64,000 bases of DNA from Emticicia agri (GTDB lineage Bacteria > Bacteroidota > Bacteroidia > Cytophagales > Spirosomataceae), in NCBI RefSeq assembly GCF_004168285.1, contig NZ_SEWF01000035.1, forward strand, positions 1-64,000, given 5' to 3'. Position 1 is the first letter of the stretch; the number at the start of each line of letters is the position of its first letter. Made by a program: the position numbers and the translations under genes. This document shows, one piece after another, positions 1 through 6,791 of the stretch. Below the pieces are notes generated by a model, which saw only the letters and a program-made list of their open reading frames with translations, did not search any database and had not been told where the DNA came from.

Positions 1-848
1 ATGGGTCTGAGGTAGGGTTTGTACAAACTTACTATCCGGTTTGGTATCTTGGCTTGTGGGTGTAAGTATCGCTGTTTTTGCTGTTGATAAACCAGTTTAA
101 TGGTCTTAAATGTTTCAGCGTCTACCATACTTAATCCTTTCGCTTGAGTTTGATTGAGCAGGGATTGATAGGCTTCTATTCCTTTATCCAACAATTTTAG
201 TAAAGCATTTTGCCTGCTTCTGGTTTTTCTATAACTTTTCTTTCGCAGTTTGCTGTAAGAGATATATTTAGTCTTTTGGTCTTTAAACTTTGAGCGAGGT
301 AATTTGATTCGATAAGTTTGACACAGGGTGGGAATCTGTTTTTCCCATAACCATTGACAAGATTCCCAAAGTAATTTCACATCTGTAGGGAAGCGAATAT
401 AAGACTCATAACAGGTAGCATCCATTAGTACTACTTGTTTATCAGGTATTTCCTGCTTCCAATTTGCAATAAGGGTTTGTTGTAAAACGCCTAAATCAAT
501 ATGCTTTGCCAGGTAAGTTCGTGCATTAGAGACAAAAGCATTATCCCGAACCATTTGATTATCACACAATTGAATGCCACAAAACATTTGTATAGCCCAG
601 TCAGTATTTAATCGCTCTAATAGCTTTTCATCACTCAGTTTCAGATAATGCTTCAGAAACATTAAACCAAAATATCCTCGTGGTGGTAAAATGGAAGGAG
701 AACCAACTTTGGTTTTCTTTTTTGGAAGAAGATTGTCTAAAGCTACCCAATCTATGGTTTGATAAATCGCACCTAATTCTGTCTTATTCTTGAAAATGTG
801 CAATCTGGAAAAATTTGGAGAATCCAAATCAAATAATGTACCTTGCAT
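1..848 (-). mobile_element. IS5-like DDE transposase, 3' part cut by window edge
   Basis: An open frame starts at an ATG (complement of 846-848) and runs off the left edge without a stop, giving about 282 codons. The N-terminal 100 residues resemble the DUF772 domain of IS5/IS1182-type transposases (SILPPRGYFGLMFLKHYLKL, then WAIQMFCGI). The stretch LMDATCYESYIRFPTD near residue 150 matches the region of the first catalytic Asp in this group. A basic segment follows (KLRKKSYRKTRSRQNALLKL). The remaining DDE residues would lie beyond the edge. It would catalyse cut-and-paste movement of its own element. The element ends are not visible with certainty; the right end should lie between 849 and about 1000, just downstream of the tolC-like gene. 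The exact IS subgroup is uncertain. Confidence 0.85.
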
Positions 849-884
849 CTGTATTTTTAATTCTTAGCAGAAGAAAAATACGAA

Positions 885-924
885 AAACCCCGAAATATGT
901 CAAGTTCGTGCATATTCGGGGTTT
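885..924 (-). terminator. Hairpin upstream of the transposase
   Basis: AAACCCCGAAATATG (885-899) pairs with CATATTCGGGGTTT (911-924) with one bulged base. Read on the minus strand it is followed by TTCGTATTTTT. It stands between the tolC-like gene and the transposase, so it could stop read-through into the transposase, as many insertion sequences do near their ends. It may instead be part of the element end. Confidence 0.5.
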
Positions 925-1008
925 ATTTATTTGCTAAAATATTGCTAATCAAATCGTTACCCTATTAAAGGAGAGCCTATGTATCTTCTTAAGTCAATGA
1001 ATTGAGGA

Positions 1009-1029
1009 GGGAGTAGCAATTCTACTCCC
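1009..1029 (-). terminator. Hairpin after the tolC-like gene
   Basis: GGGAGTAG (1009-1016) and CTACTCCC (1022-1029) form an 8-bp stem with a 5-base loop just after the stop of the tolC-like gene. There is no clear T-run, so termination is only plausible. Confidence 0.4.
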
Positions 1030-1033
1030 GGTT

Positions 1034-2338
1034 TCACAAATTCCCACTCGCTTTCTTATATCTCACGCTGGCTATCAGAAAATTATAAATGCTTGATAAG
1101 TATTGATTTTCGGCACTTTGTAAAGCATATTCTGTGTTCTTTAAGTCTGATAACAAAATAACCCCTTTCTCGAAACGGAATTTATCTGTTTCTAAAATTC
1201 TTTGGGCAAGGGCAATGTTTTTCCTGGCTTCTTCCAGATTCAGTTTTGACTGTTGCAGAGTATTCCAGGTACTTTTAGATTCATAGCTGAAATCACTTTT
1301 TAGTCGCTCAGTATTTAAGGTATTTATCTGCTGACGCACTTTAAAGTCGTTAGAGGCTAATCTGGCTTGTCGGCCATCAAAAATAGGTACACTGGCTCTG
1401 ATGCCTATATAGTTAGCCGGAAACCATGTGCCTTTCTCAAATGGGTTAAGTGTTTCAGCCAACTGAAAATAAGAATAATTGCCATAGGCCGAAACCATAG
1501 GTTTATTTCTTGCCAGTTGCTTCTGTACATTTAACTGGTTTATGCGCAAATTCAACTCTTCTGCCTTTATCTCCGTCCGTCGTTCAATATTCGATTGATT
1601 GTCAATAATCTGTGAATAGTTGAAAATGGCCTGCAAATCTTCGCCGGGTTCTACTTTGTCTGTTGTATTTAACTGGTATTGTAATGAAATCAGACTAAGG
1701 TCATAATCCTGCTGGTTTTTAGTCTGAGCCAGTCTGGCATTACTTACATCTAATTCAAGTTTATCCAAATCATTTTTCAGAACCGCCCCCTGGTCAAATC
1801 GAGCCTGACCTACTTCAAAATAACTATTGGCTCGCTGCAAAGCCAAGGTTGATAAACTAAGCCTTTCTTTGGCAAACACACTATTATAATAAGCCTCCGT
1901 AATAGCCTGTCGTAAGTTAATGCGTAGCTGTTCAAGGTTGTTTTTCTGTGCTTCCACTTGCGTGTCATTTACGGCACGGTCAATCTTTTTATTGGCATCA
2001 TAAACCTTCTGCTCGGCTTGCACCATAAAGGAATTATTAAAGGGGCGACCCAGTTTTATTTCAGTCTGCGATTCACCTGAACCGGGTAGCGCAAAAGGCA
2101 ATACCGTTGTTTGTAGCTGGGTGTTCCAGCGTACATCGGCATTCCCGTTTACCTGTGGTAGCCATCGGGCTTTTACTTTCTCGTTTTCGGCAGAAGCAAT
2201 CTGCACATTCAGGTTTTGTGATTTTAGTTCTATGCGATTCTCCAGACCCTTCTGAACAGCCTGTTCAAGCGTAAGGGTTTGAGAAAATGCAACGGATAGC
2301 GTAAAGCCAAATATAAAAGATAGAATAAGGCGTATCAT
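1034..2338 (-). CDS. TolC-family outer membrane efflux protein
   Basis: This 434-residue protein has a signal peptide (cleavage near residue 19, VAFSQ) followed by the duplicated long-helix pattern of TolC/OEP proteins. These trimers form the outer-membrane and periplasmic tunnel of tripartite efflux pumps or type I exporters. Features seen: LTLEQAVQKGLENRIELKSQ at the start of the mature protein, as is usual for the first OEP repeat, and long Q/N/L-rich helices ending in LLSDLKNTEYALQSAENQYLSSIYNFLIA. In Bacteroidota such a gene normally sits with an HlyD-type adaptor and an RND or ABC pump. Here neither flank has one: an insertion sequence lies directly downstream, so an operon may have been split. 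Substrate unknown. Confidence 0.9.
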   Translation of the reverse strand: MIRLILSFIFGFTLSVAFSQTLTLEQAVQKGLENRIELKSQNLNVQIASAENEKVKARWLPQVNGNADVRWNTQLQTTVLPFALPGSGESQTEIKLGRPFNNSFMVQAEQKVYDANKKIDRAVNDTQVEAQKNNLEQLRINLRQAITEAYYNSVFAKERLSLSTLALQRANSYFEVGQARFDQGAVLKNDLDKLELDVSNARLAQTKNQQDYDLSLISLQYQLNTTDKVEPGEDLQAIFNYSQIIDNQSNIERRTEIKAEELNLRINQLNVQKQLARNKPMVSAYGNYSYFQLAETLNPFEKGTWFPANYIGIRASVPIFDGRQARLASNDFKVRQQINTLNTERLKSDFSYESKSTWNTLQQSKLNLEEARKNIALAQRILETDKFRFEKGVILLSDLKNTEYALQSAENQYLSSIYNFLIASVRYKKASGNL

Positions 2339-2526
2339 AATTCAATTTTTTTTCAAATGTATATACTTATCAAAACGGGCGTATAAATATTTTGATAAGA
2401 CGGAAGAAAAGCCCTATAAAATCTCATGATTGGGTATTGAGAGGTATTGATTTCCTAAACGCTGATTTTCACCGACTGAAGTCGGTGGCTAAGAAAACAA
2501 CGGAATATTTTATTATGTAAGCCGGA

Positions 2527-2540
2527 CCGCGCGGCGGCCG
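2527..2540 (-). repeat. GC-rich 14-bp mini-insert in the central hairpin of repeat B copy 1
   Basis: On the minus strand it reads CGGCCGCCGCGCGG. Removing exactly these 14 bases joins GCCGGA to CTTAAGTCCGGC and restores the perfect 18-bp palindrome GCCGGACTTAAGTCCGGC. The other two copies of the host repeat have an uninterrupted 18-bp palindrome at this place. It differs by one base from the insert at 49436-49449. Confidence 0.75.
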
Positions 2541-2590
2541 CTTAAGTCCGGCGTGGTATGCAAAAAAACATTTGTTAATATAGTCGGCGA

Positions 2591-2605
2591 CCGCGACGGC
2601 GTCCG
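2591..2605 (-). repeat. GC-rich 15-bp mini-insert in the last hairpin of repeat B copy 1
   Basis: On the minus strand it reads CGGACGCCGTCGCGG: the 49436 insert with one extra T. The flanks GTCGGCGA and TTCGCTGAC correspond to the stem of the third hairpin in the copy at 33142-33159. The exact right boundary is unclear by a few bases. Confidence 0.65.
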
Positions 2606-2844
2606 TTTCTATTCGCTGACACTCAGGACGAAAATAATCCCTATCTACATTAAACCAATTGCCTCAAAAACACTCTTTTAATTAGAATTTTACTATTCTG
2701 TTTTTATAATCTACTCATTTTCAGTCAATTAAATCTCTTAACGAATCATTAACAAAACGGCAATAAACTATCGGCTTCTCTTTTACATCTAAGAATCAAA
2801 TAAGTTTAAAAAAACAAAAAATAACAATAACCAGGAATTTCACT

Positions 2845-3261
2845 ATGAGAAAGTTAATCATGATAGCAATGTTGGTGGCAGGAGCCATCGGTGCTAATGC
2901 GCAAAGAGGATATGACAGACGTGATGGTGGTCGTTACGGAAGAAATGATAATGTTGTAGATAGCTACCAGATTCAGGCACGCAATGAGATTGCGCAAGGC
3001 ATTAAGTCAGGTAGAATAACTTCAAGAGAAGCCAAACCTTTGTTACGTGAAGCAGAAAGAATTGAGGTAAAAGAAAATCGTTTCAAACGTGATGGCAGAA
3101 TAGATAATTTTGAACGCCGTGAGTTGGAGCAGGATATAGCTGTATTGCATAGCTGGATTGCCCGTGAGAAACGTGACAGAGAGAGAGTTACCTATGATGA
3201 ATATAGCAGAGGATATGCCAATGGCCGTTACAACGACCGTTATAGCAAAGGTAGATGGTAG
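2845..3261 (+). CDS. Small secreted basic protein of unknown function
   Basis: The 138-residue product has a clear signal peptide (MRKLIMIAMLVAGAIGANAQ, cleaved after NAQ). The mature part is rich in Arg, Asp, Gly and Tyr. The ends look disordered (RGYDRRDGGRYGRND at the start, YDEYSRGYANGRYNDRYSKGRW at the end). The middle, about residues 45-108, is predicted helical with a repeated pattern: IKSGRITSREAKPLLREAERIE and then DGRIDNFERRELEQDIAVLH. I do not recognise the family. It is likely periplasmic or exported. It has its own terminator at 3311-3344 and a long upstream region, so it is probably monocistronic. Confidence 0.8.
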   Translation: MRKLIMIAMLVAGAIGANAQRGYDRRDGGRYGRNDNVVDSYQIQARNEIAQGIKSGRITSREAKPLLREAERIEVKENRFKRDGRIDNFERRELEQDIAVLHSWIAREKRDRERVTYDEYSRGYANGRYNDRYSKGRW

Positions 3262-3310
3262 AAGAGATTAATAAATGAGTTTTATTAATAATGCTTTTTC
3301 GTAAAGGACA

Positions 3311-3344
3311 GGGTAAGGTAATAACCTTACCCTTTGTTTTTTTA
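3311..3344 (+). terminator. Rho-independent terminator
   Basis: GGGTAAGGT and ACCTTACCC form a perfect 9-bp stem with loop AATA, followed by a T-rich tail. It lies 50 bases after the small secreted protein gene. Confidence 0.85.
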
Positions 3345-3464
3345 TAGAGTTTTGGTCTGAAACATTCCGGCATTTGATTGGTTGAGTATAAATAATCTGA
3401 GTCTTTTGATTAAGAATAAACAGAGATATGTATCTTGCAAAGCGATTATTCCTATTTCAATTGT

Positions 3465-4349
3465 ATGATAACCCTAACAAATGCTGTTATTAGTGCTACG
3501 ATTAACCCCAAAGGGGCCGAATTAGTAAACCTTATCCATAAAGCCACACAAATAGACTATATGTGGTCGGCTGACCCGGCTTTCTGGGGGAAATCTTCAC
3601 CTGTCTTGTTTCCTGTGGTAGGAGCTTTGAAAGACAATAATTTTATTTATAAAGGAGAAACATACACTTTACCTCGTCATGGTTTTGCCCGTGAGCGTGT
3701 GTTTGAAGTAGAAAGCCAGACAGAAAATAGTGTTACCTTTCTTTTGAAATCTGATGAAGCCTCAAAAAAGGTCTTCCCTTTTACATTTGAATTTCGCCTG
3801 CACTATACTTTAGACGAAAATCGGTTGCATGTGAAATACGAGGTTACCAATACGGGTGATGCTGAAATGTTCTTTTCGGTAGGTGGACACCCGGCCTTTC
3901 GTGTGCCATTAGCAGACGGAACCAGTTATGAAGATTACTATCTGGAGTTTAATGCCGAAGAAGACCTGATGCGCTGGCCTTTGGCTGACGGAGGTTTGAT
4001 AGAGACTATGCCTGAAAAACTACCAGTAAACAATAACCGCATACCCTTAACCAAAGAATTATTTTATCAGGATGCCCTTGTGTTTAAACACCTGCAATCA
4101 GATAGTGTTGTGCTGAAATCTGATAAAACCCATCACCAATTACGGTTTTATTTCAAAGACTTCCCGTTTTTAGGTATCTGGGCGGCAAAAGATGCCGATT
4201 TTGTGTGCATTGAGCCCTGGTGTGGTATTGCAGATAGTGTCAGTCATAACCAGCAACTGACAGAGAAAGAGGGGATAAATCAATTGAATGCAAAAGAAAA
4301 TTTTGAGAGGACTTGGGGGGTGGAGATTGTGCGGTCCGCCGCGCAGTGA
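3465..4349 (+). CDS. Aldose 1-epimerase family protein (LacX-like)
   Basis: Mutarotase-fold protein of about 294 residues, related to the LacX branch of aldose 1-epimerases, which interconvert the anomers of aldoses or sugar phosphates in the cytoplasm. Seen: the N-terminal beta strands (MITLTNAVISATINPKGAELVNL), PRHGFARERVFEV with the conserved His/Arg region, SVGGHPAFRVPL with the second conserved His, and CIEPWCGIADS with the Glu expected to act as catalytic base. The ATG at 3465 is preferred to an upstream TTG at 3435 because the family starts here. The last residues (RSAAQ) are encoded by a GC-rich mini-insert at 4332-4345, so the native C-terminus has probably been replaced. Substrate unknown. 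Confidence 0.85.
   Translation: MITLTNAVISATINPKGAELVNLIHKATQIDYMWSADPAFWGKSSPVLFPVVGALKDNNFIYKGETYTLPRHGFARERVFEVESQTENSVTFLLKSDEASKKVFPFTFEFRLHYTLDENRLHVKYEVTNTGDAEMFFSVGGHPAFRVPLADGTSYEDYYLEFNAEEDLMRWPLADGGLIETMPEKLPVNNNRIPLTKELFYQDALVFKHLQSDSVVLKSDKTHHQLRFYFKDFPFLGIWAAKDADFVCIEPWCGIADSVSHNQQLTEKEGINQLNAKENFERTWGVEIVRSAAQ
4332..4345 (+). repeat. GC-rich mini-insert at the 3' end of the epimerase gene
   Basis: CGGTCCGCCGCGCA matches the family consensus at its left side (CGG, two bases, CGCCGCGC) and ends imperfectly. It encodes the last residues of the epimerase, and the stop follows at 4347-4349. A second insert in opposite orientation lies 20 bases downstream. Confidence 0.6.
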
Positions 4350-4506
4350 TTAGTCTTGAACTGTGCCGCGACGGCGTACCGTTTTACCTGATTTTTGTGA
4401 TTACACTGATTAATAGTTTATCCTTAAAATCATGTTCATAATCAATCAAATCATATAAATCAGGTCAATCAGTTAAATCATAGTTCAAGACATCACAAAA
4501 TCACTC
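4346..4506. repeat. Long imperfect inverted repeat
   Basis: The left part (AGTCTTGAACTGTG, then ACCTGATTTTTGTGATTACAC) is the imperfect complement of the right part (AAATCAGGTCAATCAG, then CATAGTTCAAGACATCAC), around a centre near 4430. The left arm carries a GC-rich insert at 4366-4381 in place of sequence present in the right arm. It fills the 206-base gap between the epimerase and the hydrolase genes. Confidence 0.7.
4366..4381 (-). repeat. GC-rich 16-bp mini-insert in the left arm of the inverted repeat
   Basis: On the minus strand it reads CGGTACGCCGTCGCGG, the longer subtype (two variable bases, extra T). The right arm of the same inverted repeat has AT-rich sequence at this position. 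Confidence 0.65.
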
Positions 4507-4555
4507 ATTCAATATTTTTTACCTTTACCACAAATAGCTTAACTATAACCAACAG

Positions 4556-5320
4556 ATGAAACTTTTTTACAGAAAAACAGGTGAAGGACAGCCTATATTG
4601 ATTCTACACGGCGTTTTTGGCTCTTCCGACAACTGGTTTACCATTAGTAAAATGATAGCCGATAAGGGCTTTGCTGTCTATGCTTTAGATGCCCGTAATC
4701 ATGGACAGTCGCCACGCAGTGAAGAATTCAGTTATGAACTCATGGCCGAGGATTTGAACGAATTTATTGACGAACATCAATTGGATAAACCGATTATTAT
4801 TGGTCATTCGATGGGAGGGAAGACCGTGATGCACTTTGCCATGAAGCATGAAGGGAAATTCAGCAAACTGATTATTGTGGATATTGCGCCTAAATATTAT
4901 CCTTCTCACCACGGACATATCATACAAGGACTCAATTCTATCGATTTAGATAAACTTACCAACAGAAAAGAAGCTGAACTACAATTGGACCGCTATGTAA
5001 CCAGTGTAGGCGAACGTCAGTTTTTGCTAAAAAACCTTTACCGCAATGATTTAGGTAAATTCGACTGGCGTATTAATTTACCCGTACTAAGCAAGGAAAT
5101 CTACCAGATTGGTGGCGATTTTACAGATACCCGTGAAATCTCTGAACCAGTTTTATTCCTGCGTGGTAGCGAGTCCGGCTATATTTATGACGAAGATGTA
5201 ACAGCCATCAAAAAAATATTCCCTAATGCCACTGTAGAAACCATAGAAGGCGCAGGCCACTGGATTCAAGCCGAAAAACCTAATGAGTTTGTGGAGGCTG
5301 TGGTTGGATTTATTGGGTGA
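4556..5320 (+). CDS. Alpha/beta hydrolase (YbfF-like esterase)
   Basis: Cytoplasmic alpha/beta-hydrolase of 254 residues. The oxyanion-loop motif HGVFGSSDNW is at 19-28, the nucleophile elbow GHSMGG has Ser85, and the catalytic His lies in EGAGHWIQAEKP near the C-terminus. DARNHGQS at 45-52 and HSMGGKTVMHFAM are typical of the YbfF/ABHD11 group of esterases that act on short acyl esters or thioesters. No signal peptide. It is separated from the epimerase by a 206-base repeat, so co-transcription is not assumed. Physiological substrate unknown. Confidence 0.9.
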   Translation: MKLFYRKTGEGQPILILHGVFGSSDNWFTISKMIADKGFAVYALDARNHGQSPRSEEFSYELMAEDLNEFIDEHQLDKPIIIGHSMGGKTVMHFAMKHEGKFSKLIIVDIAPKYYPSHHGHIIQGLNSIDLDKLTNRKEAELQLDRYVTSVGERQFLLKNLYRNDLGKFDWRINLPVLSKEIYQIGGDFTDTREISEPVLFLRGSESGYIYDEDVTAIKKIFPNATVETIEGAGHWIQAEKPNEFVEAVVGFIG

Positions 5321-5340
5321 GGCTTTTTAATTCTATTTCT

Positions 5341-5450
5341 CTGTTCGGCTAAATATTTATCCGCAACGAAGTTGTTAGTCGATGTATATGCCATTCTTAG
5401 AATGGTATTTTTCTAATAGCCTTTTTAAAAAAGGCTGATGCTATGACTAA
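5341..5450. repeat. Multi-hairpin repeat, family D copy 1
   Basis: It starts GTTCGGCTAAATATTTATCCG and contains the hairpins CAAC-GAA-GTTG, GCCATTC-TTA-GAATGGT and AGCCTTTTTA/AAAAAGGCT, ending in GACTAA. Copy 2 at 6478-6590 has the same order of hairpins with different stem bases that still pair. The right arm runs into the start region of the next gene. Confidence 0.65.
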
Positions 5451-5484
5451 TAATTTCATTAGGGATATAAAAGTAAATTTTAAT

Positions 5485-5910
5485 ATGAAAAACTATCTGA
5501 TTTTATTCTTTTTAAATTTAGGTATAAACGGGTGTATTCCAAAAGAGGGACCAAATTGTCATAAAAGTATTGGTGTTATCAATAATAGCTCAAAGGATAT
5601 TTGGGTTTATAGAAGCGATAAAAATGGGAAGTTTGTAGGCGGTTGTTATACAACACTATCGGAGTTTGTACCCGCCAATTCAAGTAGAGAAAAAGTAGTA
5701 AATCAGCCAATAAGAGATAATTGTTATGAAAAACATATGAATGGCACATTCAGAGGTGGTAAATTAGAGGTTTATATATTTTCAATAGACCCCCATAGTC
5801 TGAAAGATAACTGTGATACTACAAAATTAAAAACCTATTTATTAGAAACAAGAGCCTTAACAGTAGCCGAACTTCAAAAGAATAACTGGACATTTACATA
5901 TCCTAAGTAG
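5485..5910 (+). CDS. Lipoprotein of unknown function
   Basis: A lipoprotein of about 141 residues: short basic start (MKN), hydrophobic stretch (YLILFFLNL) and lipobox GINGC. The mature part has IGVINNSSKDIWVYRSDKNGKFVGGCY and further Cys residues that could form disulfides. I do not recognise the family. The frame extends upstream to an ATG at 5443, but that stretch derives from the repeat, and the ATG at 5485 gives the lipoprotein signal. It is followed after 44 bases by another exported protein gene, with a fragment of repeat D between them. Confidence 0.65.
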   Translation: MKNYLILFFLNLGINGCIPKEGPNCHKSIGVINNSSKDIWVYRSDKNGKFVGGCYTTLSEFVPANSSREKVVNQPIRDNCYEKHMNGTFRGGKLEVYIFSIDPHSLKDNCDTTKLKTYLLETRALTVAELQKNNWTFTYPK

Positions 5911-5924
5911 GAATTAAGCATCTG

Positions 5925-5945
5925 TTCGGCTAAATATTTATCTGC
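5925..5945. repeat. Fragment of repeat family D
   Basis: CTGTTCGGCTAAATATTTAT is identical to the first 20 bases of the copy starting at 5341, but none of the following hairpins is present. It lies directly upstream of the next gene and may supply part of its 5' leader. Confidence 0.55.
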
Positions 5946-5954
5946 GATTTATGT

Positions 5955-6467
5955 ATGAAGAAAAGAATAATACTAATAGCAGTTACACTAATTTTTGCGT
6001 GTCTGATGATACTATTCTTTCAAAGAAAAGAGGAAGTTAAATCGAATAATTTGAAAATATTTTTCCCATCGTATACCAATATATACGACGATTATAAAAC
6101 TGCACACGAAGAATCGATAAAAACAGGTAAACCATTATTGATATTATTTACAAGTTATAACTTTAGAACAAATATAAGAGATCAGGTCTTTAAATTCATT
6201 AACCATAAAGAAGTTCGAAAATTACTTGAGGAAAAATATATTTTTGTTTGTTTGCTGGTAGATAGCCCTAAAAAATTAAGCAAGGCTGATTCATTAATTT
6301 ATGGGGGATTTGCAGATAAAGGAGAATTATGGTCTGACTTTCTAATCCAAAAATTCAAACAAAATGCAATTCCTACTATATTCATTGAATATACAAATGA
6401 TAAATTCAGGGCAGTGGACACCAATTATTTAAAAAATCTGGAAGACTTTCTGACTAAAATAAAGTAA
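5955..6467 (+). CDS. Membrane-anchored thioredoxin-like protein without CXXC
   Basis: A 170-residue protein with an N-terminal membrane anchor (residues 4-23) and an outer domain that looks thioredoxin-like: YKTAHEESIKTGKPLLILFTSYNF, then EEKYIFVCLLVDS, then KFKQNAIPTIFI with the cis-Pro loop. This resembles thioredoxin-fold proteins with the pattern of Ala-X-X-X-Gly-Lys-Pro before the active site. The redox pair is absent: the usual CXXC place reads TSYNFRTN, so disulfide chemistry is unlikely and a binding or folding role is more probable. Assignment by fold pattern only. Confidence 0.6.
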   Translation: MKKRIILIAVTLIFACLMILFFQRKEEVKSNNLKIFFPSYTNIYDDYKTAHEESIKTGKPLLILFTSYNFRTNIRDQVFKFINHKEVRKLLEEKYIFVCLLVDSPKKLSKADSLIYGGFADKGELWSDFLIQKFKQNAIPTIFIEYTNDKFRAVDTNYLKNLEDFLTKIK

Positions 6468-6477
6468 TTTTTTGTCT

Positions 6478-6590
6478 CTGCTCGGCTAAATGTTTATTTA
6501 GTCGGTGGGTCAGGCGTTCTTAGAGCGGTATTTTTTTTAAAGCCGTTTTAAAAACGGCTGACACTTTGACTAAATTAAAATTTAGCCGAA
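6478..6590. repeat. Multi-hairpin repeat, family D copy 2
   Basis: The outer stem CGGCTAAAT (6483-6491) pairs with ATTTAGCCG (6580-6588), and ATTTAGTC (6496-6503) pairs with GACTAAAT (6568-6575). Inside are two hairpins, one with a CTTAG-type loop near 6513-6529 and the perfect AGCCGTTTT/AAAACGGCT (6541-6559). Compared with copy 1, stem bases change on both sides. Confidence 0.75.
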
Positions 6591-6646
6591 CGGGGGCTGT
6601 GGTTGGGTTTATTGGGTAGGGTGTTTATCGAAGTATATTTTTTATT

Positions 6647-6780
6647 GTAGAGACGACTTGTAGGCGTCTCCATTGGTCTGTAATACGCAATTTACGTTAA
6701 TTAAACAGATATTTAGCCTAAGTATATTACAATATATCTTTCTGCAAAGACCCGAGGAGACGCCTACAAGTCGTCTCTAC
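6647..6780. repeat. Pair of inverted extragenic palindromes (family A)
   Basis: A 25-bp sequence (6647-6671) is repeated exactly in inverse orientation at 6756-6780. Each arm is itself a hairpin (GAGACG, 9-base loop, CGTCTC). The 84-base spacer is AT-rich. This is the layout of BIME-type paired REP sequences. It lies just beyond the 3' end of the desaturase gene. Confidence 0.85.
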
Positions 6781-6791
6781 ACAACGCATTT

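Larger units (their letters stand above)
2469..2621. repeat. Cloverleaf-like palindromic repeat, copy 1 (family B), with two GC-rich inserts
   Basis: This is the first of three copies (others 33041-33160 and 63146-63264). It begins with a small hairpin (ACCGACTGAAGTCGGT, 2471-2486), then the arm GGCTAAGAAAACAACGGAAT, a central hairpin based on GCCGGA/CTTAAGTCCGGC, a degenerate right arm, and a last hairpin based on GTCGGCGA/TTCGCTGAC. The central hairpin carries a 14-bp insert (2527-2540) and the last hairpin carries one of about 15 bp (2591-2605). It occupies most of the 506-base gap between the tolC-like gene and the next gene; the rest of the gap shows only A/T-rich promoter-like sequence. 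Confidence 0.8.

Noticed and set aside
2469-2621. Possible tRNA because of the cloverleaf shape
   Set aside because: No tRNA-specific bases (no TTCGA loop, no anticodon arm of right size), and the structure is symmetric on both strands.
3188-3373. Minus-strand frame across the small secreted protein end
   Set aside because: It runs through the terminator hairpin and overlaps a real gene; shadow frame.
4166-4350. Frameshift at the 3' end of the epimerase
   Set aside because: The frame is continuous; the unusual end is explained by the GC-rich insert and an in-frame stop.
6647-6780. Possible CRISPR or attachment site from the exact 25-bp repeats
   Set aside because: Only two copies in inverse orientation with a single spacer and no cas or integrase gene; it fits paired extragenic palindromes.
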